Positions 40,746 through 49,071 of a stretch of DNA of 64,000 nt are shown piece by piece. Source of the stretch: Streptomyces tibetensis (lineage in GTDB: Bacteria > Actinomycetota > Actinomycetes > Streptomycetales > Streptomycetaceae); assembly GCF_007655005.1 (NCBI RefSeq), contig NZ_SZVW01000028.1, positions 1-64,000 of the forward strand, read 5' to 3'. Each line of letters starts with the position of its first letter. Within the stretch, counting starts at the first letter, position 1. The position numbers were made by a program, and so were the translations under genes. The notes beneath the pieces are model-generated. The model did not search any database. It was not told the origin of the DNA and was given only the letters and a program-made list of their open reading frames with translations.

Positions 40746-41822
40746 ATGCAGTTCGGGATCTTCAGCGTCGGCGACGTCACGCCGGACCCCACCACCGGCC
40801 GGACGCCCACGGAGCGCGAGCGCATCAAGGCCATGGTGGCCATCGCACTGAAGGCCGAGGAGGTGGGCCTCGACGTCTTCGCCACCGGAGAGCACCACAA
40901 CCCGCCCTTCGTGCCCTCGTCCCCCACGACGATGCTCGGCTACGTCGCGGCCCGCACCGAGCGGCTGATCCTCTCCACGGCCACCACCCTGATCACCACC
41001 AACGACCCGGTGAAGATCGCCGAGGACTTCGCGATGCTCCAGCACCTGGCCGACGGCCGGGTGGACCTGATGCTGGGCCGCGGGAACACCGGCCCGGTCT
41101 ACCCCTGGTTCGGGCAGGACATCCGGCAGGGCATCAACCTCGCCGTCGAGAACTACGCCCTGCTCCACCGCCTGTGGCGCGAGGACGTCGTCGACTGGGA
41201 GGGCAAGTTCCGCACCCCCCTGCAGGGCTTCACGGCCACGCCCCGCCCGCTGGACGGCGTACCGCCGTTCGTCTGGCACGGGTCGATCCGCTCCCCGGAG
41301 ATCGCCGAGCAGGCCGCGTACTACGGCGACGGCTTCTTCCACAACAACATCTTCTGGCCGGCCGACCACACCAAGCGCATGGTCGAGCTGTACCGCGAGC
41401 GCTACGCCCACTACGGGCACGGCACTCCCGAGCAGGCGATCGTCGGCCTCGGCGGGCACGTGTTCATGCGGAAGAACGCCCAGGACGCGGTGCGCGAGTT
41501 CCGCCCCTACTTCGACGTCGCCCCGGTGTACGGGCACGGTCCGTCGCTGGAGGACTTCACGGAGCAGACCCCGCTGACCGTCGGCTCCCCGCAGCAGGTC
41601 ATCGAGAAGACGCTGGCCTTCCGCGAGTACGCCGGCGACTACCAGCGCCAACTGTTCTTGATCGACCACGCCGGGCTGCCGCTGAAGACCGTGCTCGAGC
41701 AGATCGACCTGCTCGGCGAGGAGGTCGTGCCGGTGCTGCGCAAGGAGTTCGCCGTGGACCGCCCGGCGGACGTCCCGGACGCCCCGACGCACGCGGCCCG
41801 GCTCGCCCGGGACCGAGGGTGA
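40746..41822 (+). CDS. LLM-class (luciferase-like) flavin-dependent oxidoreductase
   Basis: A 358-residue bacterial-luciferase-fold enzyme: MQFGIFSVGDV at the start, ALKAEEVGLDVFATGEHHNP, STATTLITTNDPVKIAEDFA, LADGRVDLMLGRGNTGPVYPW and the C-terminal barrel region ending EEVVPVLRKEFA. These enzymes use reduced FMN or F420 and O2; the GEHHNP motif is typical of the FMN-dependent monooxygenase branch. GGAGGG lies shortly before ATG 40746. Confidence 0.88.
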   Translation: MQFGIFSVGDVTPDPTTGRTPTERERIKAMVAIALKAEEVGLDVFATGEHHNPPFVPSSPTTMLGYVAARTERLILSTATTLITTNDPVKIAEDFAMLQHLADGRVDLMLGRGNTGPVYPWFGQDIRQGINLAVENYALLHRLWREDVVDWEGKFRTPLQGFTATPRPLDGVPPFVWHGSIRSPEIAEQAAYYGDGFFHNNIFWPADHTKRMVELYRERYAHYGHGTPEQAIVGLGGHVFMRKNAQDAVREFRPYFDVAPVYGHGPSLEDFTEQTPLTVGSPQQVIEKTLAFREYAGDYQRQLFLIDHAGLPLKTVLEQIDLLGEEVVPVLRKEFAVDRPADVPDAPTHAARLARDRG

Positions 41823-41939
41823 GGACACGGTAGGACCCGGCTCCGAGGTTGCCCGGCCGCTGGTGAGAGGGGAGTAAGAAGGACACCCCGGCGCAGCGCA
41901 TACGGCCTGGGGGGCCGGGCGGCTTGGCACACTGGACGC

Positions 41940-42659
41940 GTGCCCCACACCGTGCTGCTCGCCGAAGACGACCGCGCCATCCGCAACGCCCTGGAGCGTG
42001 CCCTGACCCTGGAGGGCTACCAGGTCATGGCGGTCGCCGACGGTGTCGAGGCACTGGCGCAGGCCCACCGCAACCGTCCGGACGTGCTCCTGCTGGACGT
42101 GATGATGCCCGGCATCGACGGGCTCCAGGTGTGCCGGGTGCTGCGCGCCGAGGGCGACCGCACGCCGGTGCTGATGCTGACGGCCCTGGTGGAGACCGCC
42201 GACCGGATCGCCGGCCTGGACGCGGGCGCCGACGACTACGTGGTGAAGCCCTTCGACGTGGAGGAGGTCTTCGCCCGGCTGCGTGCCCTGCTGCGCCGCA
42301 CCAGCCCGGTGGGGGCCGGCAGCGCACCCGTGGCCGAGGTGCCCAGGCCGCTGTCCGAGCGGTTTTTGGAGGCGGCCGGGATCCGCATGGACCCGCAGGC
42401 CCGCCGGGCCTGGCGGGGCGCGCGCGAGCTGGAACTGACCCGCACCGAGTTCGAGCTGCTGGAGCTGCTGGTGCGCAACGCGGGCATCGTCCTCGACCAC
42501 TCGACGATCTACGACCGGATCTGGGGCTACGACTTCGGGCCCGGCTCGAAGAACCTCGCCGTCTACGTCGGCTATCTGCGCCGCAAGCTCGACGAGCCGG
42601 GCGCGCCGCAGCTGATCCACACGGTGCGCGGCGTGGGTTACGTGCTGCGGGAGGACTGA
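41940..42659 (+). CDS. OmpR/PhoB-family response regulator (TcrA/MprA-like)
   Basis: A 239-residue regulator. Receiver domain residues 1-118: acidic pocket LLAEDDRA, phosphorylated Asp in VLLLDVMMPGIDG near 52, switch MLTAL and Lys in DYVVKPFDVEE. Winged-helix output ~140-235: ELTRTEFELLELLVRNAG, YDRIWGYDFGPGSKNLAVYVGYLRRKL, HTVRGVGYVLRE. The GTG start has no clear ribosome-binding site, suggesting a leaderless message. The partner kinase starts directly after the stop. Confidence 0.93.
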   Translation: MPHTVLLAEDDRAIRNALERALTLEGYQVMAVADGVEALAQAHRNRPDVLLLDVMMPGIDGLQVCRVLRAEGDRTPVLMLTALVETADRIAGLDAGADDYVVKPFDVEEVFARLRALLRRTSPVGAGSAPVAEVPRPLSERFLEAAGIRMDPQARRAWRGARELELTRTEFELLELLVRNAGIVLDHSTIYDRIWGYDFGPGSKNLAVYVGYLRRKLDEPGAPQLIHTVRGVGYVLRED

Positions 42660-44078
42660 GTGGGCCGCCTGGGCCGCCTTCTGGCCGGGCGGCGGCCGAA
42701 GCTGGTCTCGCTGCGCACCACGTTCGCCGTGTCGTTCGCGGCGGTGACCGCGGCCGTGACGATCCTGGTCGGCATCCTGTCCTACAGCGCCGCCGCCCGG
42801 CTGGTGCGGGTGGACCAGCAGACGGTGTTCGACGAGGTCGTGCAGGATCTGCGCGACGAGGTGCGGCAGAACCGCATGACGCCCGGCGACTTCTCGTCCG
42901 CCGCCCCCGGCCACGACCTCGTACGGCCCGCCCGCACGGACGTGCAGGTCCTCGGCCCGGACGGACACGTCGTCGACGCGGGCAGTCCGGGGCTGCCGGT
43001 CACCGGAACCGACGCGCGGATCGCCGCCCAGGCGCTGTCCGGGCAGGTGGCCGAGCACAAGGACGTCGACGTGGGCAACGACGTCTACCGCGTCGCCACC
43101 GTCTCCCTGGGAGGCGGCCGGGGCGCGGTGCAGGTCGCGCAGGAGTTCAGCGACGTCGAGGACCTGCTGCGGGCGCTCCAGCAGCGGACGTTGCTGCTGA
43201 TGGCCGCCGTGGTGATCGGCGCCGGGTTGTTCGGCTGGTGGCTGGCCCGGCGGATCACGCGCCGCCTGGTCGTGCTGACCGACGCCGCCGAGGACGTCGC
43301 CCGCACCCGCCGGCTGGGCATCCAGGTGCCCGTGGCCGGCCATGACGAGGTGGGCCGCCTCGGCCGGGCCTTCGACCGCATGCTGGGCCGGCTCGCGCAG
43401 TCCGAGGAGGACCAGCGCCGCCTGGTCCAGGACGCGGGCCACGAGCTGCGCACGCCGCTGACCTCGCTGCGCACCAACATCTCCCTGCTGCGCCGGATCG
43501 ACGAGCTCCCGCCGAAGGCCCGCGAGGAGCTGGTCGCCGACCTGGGCCAGGAGGCCCGGGAGCTGACCGACCTGGTCAACGAGCTGGTGGATCTCGCGGC
43601 CGGGCAGTCCGACACCGAGCCGCCGCGGCGGGTGGACGTCGCCGACATCGCCGAGGAGGTCGCGGGGGCGGCCCGGCGCCGCAGCGGCCGGGAGATCCGG
43701 CTGCGCGCGAGCGGCGACACCACGACCGACGGGCGGCCCGGGATGCTGACCCGGGCGCTGTCCAACCTCGTCGAGAACGCGGTCAAGTTCGACCAGGGCG
43801 GCCGGGCCCCCATCGAGATCGTCGTCTCGGGGCCCGCCCGGCCCGGCCGGATCCGCGTCGAGGTCCTCGACCGGGGGCCGGGCATCGCCGAGCGCGACCT
43901 CACCCGGGTCTTCGACCGCTTCTACCGCGCCGCCGACGCCCGCTCCCTGCCGGGCTCGGGCCTCGGCCTGTCCATCGTCCGCGAGGTGGCCCTCGCCCAC
44001 GGGGGAGCGCCGTTCGCGTTCCGGCGGGAAGGGGGCGGGACGGTCACCGGGTTCACGGTGGGCGGGGGGATCGACTGA
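42660..44078 (+). CDS. Sensor histidine kinase
   Basis: A 472-residue kinase: N-terminal transmembrane helix ~20-45, an extracytoplasmic sensor of ~125 residues, a second helix near 180-198 (LLLMAAVVIGAGLFGWWL), HAMP, H-box LVQDAGHELRTPLTSLRTN near 262, N-box LSNLVENAVKFDQ, and G-boxes VLDRGPGIAERD and SGLGLSIVREVALAHGG. GTG 42660 abuts the regulator stop, so the two are coupled. Signal unknown; the layout resembles MprB/TcrB-type envelope sensors. Confidence 0.93.
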   Translation: MGRLGRLLAGRRPKLVSLRTTFAVSFAAVTAAVTILVGILSYSAAARLVRVDQQTVFDEVVQDLRDEVRQNRMTPGDFSSAAPGHDLVRPARTDVQVLGPDGHVVDAGSPGLPVTGTDARIAAQALSGQVAEHKDVDVGNDVYRVATVSLGGGRGAVQVAQEFSDVEDLLRALQQRTLLLMAAVVIGAGLFGWWLARRITRRLVVLTDAAEDVARTRRLGIQVPVAGHDEVGRLGRAFDRMLGRLAQSEEDQRRLVQDAGHELRTPLTSLRTNISLLRRIDELPPKAREELVADLGQEARELTDLVNELVDLAAGQSDTEPPRRVDVADIAEEVAGAARRRSGREIRLRASGDTTTDGRPGMLTRALSNLVENAVKFDQGGRAPIEIVVSGPARPGRIRVEVLDRGPGIAERDLTRVFDRFYRAADARSLPGSGLGLSIVREVALAHGGAPFAFRREGGGTVTGFTVGGGID

Positions 44079-44149
44079 CTCCACGGGACTGCGCCGAGGT
44101 GTCTGCCGGTCCCGAGCGGGGTGGTGCGGGGCGACCGGTCCAGGGCGGT

Positions 44150-44950
44150 TCAGTCCGCGAGGGAGTAGAACCCGATTCCCGAGTTCGGCCGGAATCCGAT
44201 CCGCGGATACACGGGCGCCCCGGCGGCGGTCGCGTGCAGTGTCGCGCGGGTCAGGCCGGTCGCGCGGGCACCCTCGTACAGGGCCTTGCGGGTCACGGCC
44301 TCCCCGTAGCCCCGCCGTTCCCACGCCGGATCGGTGGCGACGAGCACGACGAAGAGCCGCCCGTCCGCCTCCACGGTGGCGGCGCAGGTCACGGGGACCC
44401 CGTCGCGCAGCCCCACGTACGCGTACACGCCGCCCTTCCACAACGAGGACCCGGCGAGCCCGTCCCGCCCGTCCTCCAGCGGGAAACCGTAGGCGCGCGA
44501 GTTGATGTCCGCGTACGCACGCAGCAGGTCGTCGCTGTCCACGCGTGCGAAGGTCAGCTCGGGATGGGCGGGCTCGGGGAGGGGCGGCAGGTCTGCCGCC
44601 ATGCCGGTGCCGGGGAAGGCGTACCGCAGGCCCGCCTGCTCGGCGGCCGCCCCGAGCGCGGCACGCGCCCCGTCGTCGAGCAGGGCCTCGAAGACCCACA
44701 GGAACCCGGGGTGGGATTTCGCGCGCATGATCTCGGCGGCCTCGTTCAGCCGCTGCTTCAGCACCCCGGCGTCCGCCCCGGCCTCCGTCAGGGTCACGCA
44801 GTTCCAGAAGGCGAACCGGCAGTCGGCCCACCGCACCGCGATGCCCGGCAGGTCCCGCACGTCGGCGCGGGGATCCCGGTCGAGCACCATGGCCCGCCAG
44901 ACCGTTGCGAGCTGTTCCATCGACTCGATCGCGTCCGCGATGTCACGCAC
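44150..44950 (-). CDS. GNAT-family N-acetyltransferase
   Basis: A 266-residue protein. The first ~120 residues form a degenerate GNAT half; the second half has the acetyl-CoA loop VLVATDPAWERRGYGEAVTR followed by ATLHATAAGAPVYPRIGF. GAGGGG lies before GTG 44950. The substrate is unknown. Confidence 0.8.
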   Translation of the reverse strand: MRDIADAIESMEQLATVWRAMVLDRDPRADVRDLPGIAVRWADCRFAFWNCVTLTEAGADAGVLKQRLNEAAEIMRAKSHPGFLWVFEALLDDGARAALGAAAEQAGLRYAFPGTGMAADLPPLPEPAHPELTFARVDSDDLLRAYADINSRAYGFPLEDGRDGLAGSSLWKGGVYAYVGLRDGVPVTCAATVEADGRLFVVLVATDPAWERRGYGEAVTRKALYEGARATGLTRATLHATAAGAPVYPRIGFRPNSGIGFYSLAD

Positions 44951-45084
44951 GGGGTCCCCCTCAGGTCACCGACTGCTGCCGCACCGGTCCTGCCCGTCAA
45001 CGGCCCGGATCATCCTCCCGCCCGGCCCGGGGAGCTGTTTGTGGCCGGTAAACACCCCGGTCAGCCGGGTCGTGAGGGGCGGCT

Positions 45085-45684
45085 TCAGTTCCCGGTGGCG
45101 CGCCCGTAGGTGACGATGGCCGCGCCGCTGTCGAGCACGGTGTGGCCGGAGAGCTCCCAGCCGCGCGGATCGAAGGCGGCCTTGTGGGAGAAGACCGGGA
45201 TTCCGGTGCCGATGGTCAGCGGTGCCGTCTTGAGGATGAGCTGGTCGATCTCGCTGTACAGAGCACCGGCCAGTTCCGCGCCGCCCAGCAGCCAGATGTC
45301 CTTGCCGTCCTCCTGCTTCAACTGCCGGACCTTCTCCACGGGGTCGTCGGCGACCAGTTCGACGGCCGGGGCCGGAGCCTCGGTGAGGGTCCGGGAGAAG
45401 ACCAGGTGACGCAGGTGAGGGTAGGCGTCGTCGATGCCGGCCTTGAGGCCGATCTCGTAGCTGCGCCGTCCCTCCAGGACGGTGTCGAAGTGCGTGCCCT
45501 GCGCGGTGACGGACAGGGCCGCCCGGGCATGGACGGGCAGGGTCTCCGGGTACTCCGTCACAAGGTGCTGGATGTAGTCCTCGGGGATCGGCCAGAAGCC
45601 GGCCGGGCCCGTGGGGTCGGCACCGTCCGGCCCCGCGATGAAACCGTCCAGCGTGGTGGCGATGTAGTACACGAGCTTTCGCAT
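45085..45684 (-). CDS. RibD C-terminal / dihydrofolate-reductase-family protein
   Basis: A 199-residue reductase fold: MRKLVYYIATTLDGFIAGPD at the start, GRRSYEIGL, HLVFSRTL and IWLLGGAELAGALY near 130, the NADPH-binding block of the RibD C-domain family. Small proteins of this type (YwjB/YyaP) are widespread reductases of unknown substrate. Confidence 0.87.
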   Translation of the reverse strand: MRKLVYYIATTLDGFIAGPDGADPTGPAGFWPIPEDYIQHLVTEYPETLPVHARAALSVTAQGTHFDTVLEGRRSYEIGLKAGIDDAYPHLRHLVFSRTLTEAPAPAVELVADDPVEKVRQLKQEDGKDIWLLGGAELAGALYSEIDQLILKTAPLTIGTGIPVFSHKAAFDPRGWELSGHTVLDSGAAIVTYGRATGN

Positions 45685-45771
45685 GCGGTGCTCTCTCTTC
45701 CGGGTCTGCTGGAGGGGTGACTGCGCGACCGCCTGAGCGGCCCTCCAGCAGGCTGGGCCGTTGCGGGCGAG

Positions 45772-45828
45772 TGGTCAGACAGCGGGCGAATGGTCAGGCA
45801 GCGGTCAAGTGGTCAGACAGCGGGCGAG
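45772..45828 (+). repeat. Three tandem 19-bp repeats
   Basis: Units starting TGGTCAG at 45772, 45791 and 45810 differ by a few bases (middle copy GGCAGCGGT). They lie upstream of the RibD-like gene in a 256-nt gap otherwise without a gene. Confidence 0.75.
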
Positions 45829-45896
45829 GGGGAGGAAGGCGTCGTGCATGCCCTCTCGGGCTCGCCCTCCGCGACGACGGCCACGGCACATGACGA

Positions 45897-45920
45897 GGGC
45901 GGAGCCCGAAAGCTCCGCCC
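45897..45920 (-). terminator. Hairpin terminator for the reverse-strand gene at 45941
   Basis: GGGCGGAGC and its reverse complement (45912-45920) flank a CCGAAA loop, 21 nt beyond the stop codon of the 143-residue protein. Confidence 0.75.
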
Positions 45921-45940
45921 GAATGCCATGAAACCCCGGC

Positions 45941-46372
45941 TCAGGGCCACACCAGGCAGTACGGCTGATGCCCCGCCTCATGCAACCGATGGCTGAAGTC
46001 CTGCCACTCGTGCAGCAGTTGGTAGACGTTGAACGCGTCCCGGGGGCCGCCCCGGTCCGGGACCGTCGACCAGATGAAGGCCGCCGCGCCCACCGCCTCC
46101 TCGCCGATGCCGCGCAGGGGGTCGACGACCGTCATCGGGAGTTTGACCACGGCGTAGTCGGGGTGCAGGACGACGAGCTCCAGCGGGGGGACCTTGTGCA
46201 GGGGGACGCCTTCGATGCCCGTGAGGACCATCGCCGCCATGGTCTCCGGCTTGATCTTCGTGAACATGCCGTTCATGCCGAGCTCGTCGCCGCCGAGCTC
46301 CTCGGGGCGCATCGAGATCGGGACGCGGGCCGCAGTCGCGCCGTCGGGCGCGCCGAAGTACTTGTACGTCAC
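45941..46372 (-). CDS. Uncharacterised Streptomyces protein, 143 aa
   Basis: I do not recognise a family. It begins VTYKYFGAPDGATAARVPISMRPEEL (the first residue is GTG 46372), continues with LHKVPPLELVVLHPDYAVVKLPM and ends FSHRLHEAGHQPYCLVWP. Soluble, no membrane helix or Cys pair. Its GTG overlaps the stop of the 89-residue gene upstream by 4 nt (GTGA), strong evidence both are real and coupled. An ATG at 46420 would add 16 residues but lacks a ribosome-binding site. Confidence 0.72.
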   Translation of the reverse strand: MTYKYFGAPDGATAARVPISMRPEELGGDELGMNGMFTKIKPETMAAMVLTGIEGVPLHKVPPLELVVLHPDYAVVKLPMTVVDPLRGIGEEAVGAAAFIWSTVPDRGGPRDAFNVYQLLHEWQDFSHRLHEAGHQPYCLVWP

Positions 46373-46638
46373 CCCCACCCGACCACCATTCCCGCTGCTC
46401 CCGGCCCGAAGATCGTCCATCCGACGTTCAGTACGTCCGGCGGCCCGCTCCGGTTCACCCGGTGAACCCTGTGTCCGACGCGGCTCCTGAGCGTCCTCCG
46501 CCTCGCGCCGGTGCCGTCCCCGCCGGGCACGTCGAGGACCCAGGTCATCGGTCCCCTCGCCCAGTCCGCCACCGCGATGCATATCTCCACCCGACTGCTT
46601 TCCCAGAACGCGTCGCCCCCGCCGCGCAACCCGATCAT
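46369..46638 (-). CDS. Uncharacterised small Streptomyces protein, 89 aa
   Basis: A small gene starting MIGLRGGGDAFWESSRVEI (ATG 46638, with GGGGAGG 11 nt upstream; GTG 46659 and TTG 46689 are alternatives). It continues ADWARGPMTWVLDVPGGDG and ends GPGAAGMVVGWG. No domain recognised. The GTGA overlap with the 143-residue gene downstream is the best argument that it is translated. Divergent from hemL. Confidence 0.62.
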   Translation of the reverse strand: MIGLRGGGDAFWESSRVEICIAVADWARGPMTWVLDVPGGDGTGARRRTLRSRVGHRVHRVNRSGPPDVLNVGWTIFGPGAAGMVVGWG

Positions 46639-46887
46639 CGTGTCAGTGACCTCCCCCACGGCCGCCCGCCGAAACGTGCGCTGAAACAACTGTCCGCGGG
46701 ATGTCCGCAGCCTCCGACCACGCCGGGGCCGTGCGAGCTGTGTGTATCGGGTCCAGTCTCGCAGACGACGGGGACCACGGGGCCGGTTGTCCCGTGCCCC
46801 GTCCGCCCGCGCCCCTGGCCTACCCTGAACAGGTCACTGGCACCCGGAGCCCGACAGCGTCGGAGAAGGTCGGAGAAGTCGCAGGTC

Positions 46888-48204
46888 ATGAGTGAACTGG
46901 CATATCCGTATGAAGCACCGGCCTCGCAGGCTCTGTTCGACCGTGCGGCGGCCGTCACGCCCGGGGGCGTGAACTCCCCGGTGCGGGCCTTCCGAGCCGT
47001 CGGCGGCACGCCGCGGTTCATGGTGTCCGGCACCGGTCCCTATCTGACCGACGCCGACGGCAGGGAGTACGTCGACCTCGTGTGCTCCTGGGGGCCCATG
47101 ATCCTCGGGCACTCCCACCCCGAGGTGATCGCCGCCGTGCAGGACGCCGTCTCCCGCGGCACGTCCTTCGGCACGCCCGGTGAGGGCGAGGTCGCGCTCG
47201 CCGAGGAGATGGTCGCCCGCGTGGCGCCGCTGGAGCAGGTGCGGCTCGTCTCCAGCGGCACCGAGGCGACCATGTCCGCCATCCGGCTCGCGCGGGGATT
47301 CACCCGGCGCACCAAGGTGATCAAGTTCGCCGGGTGCTACCACGGGCACGTCGACTCGCTGCTCGCCGCGGCCGGCAGCGGCGTCGCCACCTTCGCGCTG
47401 CCCGACACCCCGGGCGTCACGGGCGCCCAGGCCGGCGACACGATCGTGCTGCCGTACAACGACCTCGACGCCGTACGCGAGGCCTTCCTGGCCCACCCCG
47501 GCGAGGTCGCCTGCGTGATCACCGAGGCCTCCCCGGGCAACATGGGTGTCGTACCGCCCGCCGACGGCTTCAACCAGGGCCTGAAGGACCTCTGCGCCGA
47601 GAACGGCGCGCTCTACATCTCCGACGAGGTCATGACCGGCTTCCGGACCAGCCGGGCCGGATGGTTCGGGGTCGACGGCGTCGTCCCGGACCTGATGACC
47701 TTCGGCAAGGTCATGGGCGGCGGCTTCCCCGCGGCGGCCTTCGGCGGGCGCGCGGACGTCATGGCCCACCTCGCCCCGGCCGGGCCCGTCTACCAGGCCG
47801 GCACCCTCTCCGGTAACCCCGTCGCCACCGCGGCCGGGCTCGCCCAGCTGAGGCTCCTCGACGACGCCGCCTACGCCAAGGTCGACGCGGTGTCCAAGGA
47901 GATCCAGGGCCTGGTCACCGACGCCCTGACCAAGGAGGGCGTGGCGCACACGCTCCAGAACGCCTCCAACATGTTCTCCGTGTTCTTCACCGACCGGCCC
48001 GTGCGCAACTACGAGGACGCCAAGACCCAGGAGTCCTTCCGCTTCACCGCGTTCTTCCACTCGCTGCTCGCCGACGGCGTCTACCTGCCGCCGTCCTCCT
48101 TCGAGTCCTGGTTCGTGTCCACCGCGCACGACGAGCGGGCCGTGCAGCGGATCGCCGACGCCCTTCCGGCGGCGGCCCGGGCGGCTGCGGAGGCCACGGC
48201 ATGA
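46888..48204 (+). CDS. hemL: Glutamate-1-semialdehyde 2,1-aminomutase
   Basis: A 438-residue PLP enzyme making 5-aminolevulinate, the step after hemA. Conserved blocks: TPGGVNSPVRAFRAVGG, LVCSWGPMILGHSHP, VSSGTEATMSAIRLARG, FAGCYHGHVDSLL, ISDEVMTGFR and the PLP-lysine region LMTFGKVMGGGFPAAAFGG near residue 273. ATG 46888 follows GGAGAAGTCGCAGG. It lies 29 kb from the rex-hem operon and no Rex operator is visible in its 249-nt upstream gap. It overlaps the phosphatase by ATGA. Confidence 0.96.
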   Translation: MSELAYPYEAPASQALFDRAAAVTPGGVNSPVRAFRAVGGTPRFMVSGTGPYLTDADGREYVDLVCSWGPMILGHSHPEVIAAVQDAVSRGTSFGTPGEGEVALAEEMVARVAPLEQVRLVSSGTEATMSAIRLARGFTRRTKVIKFAGCYHGHVDSLLAAAGSGVATFALPDTPGVTGAQAGDTIVLPYNDLDAVREAFLAHPGEVACVITEASPGNMGVVPPADGFNQGLKDLCAENGALYISDEVMTGFRTSRAGWFGVDGVVPDLMTFGKVMGGGFPAAAFGGRADVMAHLAPAGPVYQAGTLSGNPVATAAGLAQLRLLDDAAYAKVDAVSKEIQGLVTDALTKEGVAHTLQNASNMFSVFFTDRPVRNYEDAKTQESFRFTAFFHSLLADGVYLPPSSFESWFVSTAHDERAVQRIADALPAAARAAAEATA

Positions 48205-48899
48205 GCGACCAGCAGAACAACAGCGGCGAGGACATCACCGTCGTCCACGTCATGCGGCACGGCGAGGTCGCCAACCCGGACGGCATCCTCTACGGCCGCC
48301 TCCCCGGCTACCACCTCTCCGACCTGGGGCGCCGGATGGCCGACCGGGTCGCCGAGCACCTGTCCGGCCGCGATGTGACGCATGTCGTCGCCTCGCCGCT
48401 GGAGCGGGCCCAGGAGACGGCCGAGCCGATCGCCAAGGCACACGGGCTGGACCTGGCGACCGACGAGCGGCTGATCGAGGCCGACAACATCTTCCAGGGC
48501 AAGACGTTCGGCGTCGGGGACGGGGCGCTGCGCAACCCCGGCAACTGGAAGCACCTGGTCAACCCGTTCCGGCCGTCCTGGGGCGAGCCGTACGTCGACC
48601 AGGTCGTCCGCATGATGAGCGCGCTGAGCGCGGCCAAGGACAAGGCCCGCGGGCACGAGGCGGTCGTGGTCAGCCACCAGCTGCCCATCTGGATCGTCCG
48701 GTCCTACGTCGAGCGCCGCCGCCTCTGGCACGACCCGCGCAAGCGCCAGTGCACGCTCGCGTCGCTGACGACGTTCACGTACCAGGGCGACCGGATCGTC
48801 TCCGTCGGCTACACCGAGCCGGCCCGCGATCTTGTCCCGGCCCATCTCCTCGCCGGTGCCAAGCCGGTGAAGGGGCAGGCCAAGGCGTTCGGGGCGTAA
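48201..48899 (+). CDS. Histidine phosphatase family protein (phosphoglycerate-mutase-like)
   Basis: A 232-residue protein with catalytic VMRHGEVANPDGILYGR near residue 13, SPLERAQETAEPIA near 75 and the second His in VVVSHQLPIWIVR near 155. These enzymes dephosphorylate small metabolites. The 4-nt overlap with hemL means co-translation; this pairing looks stable in Streptomyces, as far as I recall, but I know no role in heme synthesis. Confidence 0.87.
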   Translation: MSDQQNNSGEDITVVHVMRHGEVANPDGILYGRLPGYHLSDLGRRMADRVAEHLSGRDVTHVVASPLERAQETAEPIAKAHGLDLATDERLIEADNIFQGKTFGVGDGALRNPGNWKHLVNPFRPSWGEPYVDQVVRMMSALSAAKDKARGHEAVVVSHQLPIWIVRSYVERRRLWHDPRKRQCTLASLTTFTYQGDRIVSVGYTEPARDLVPAHLLAGAKPVKGQAKAFGA

Positions 48900-49071
48900 C
48901 TCCCCGGCCTCGCGTACGGGGGCGTTCGGCAGGCGCGCAGAGCCTTTCGTCCGCCCCCTTATGAGCGCTTACGACTGCTTCGTTACGGAATCTGCGCATA
49001 TCAGCGGAACCTCTGTCCTCGTCACGGCCTCTGACTGGGTGACCAGCACGACGTGACGAATCGGGGATGCC

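Noticed and set aside
40497..44831. 1444-residue reverse-strand reading frame
   Set aside because: It is the antisense of the LLM oxidoreductase, response regulator and histidine kinase, kept open by high GC and codon bias, and it begins in the minisatellite. Its product is low-complexity His/Arg/Gly sequence.
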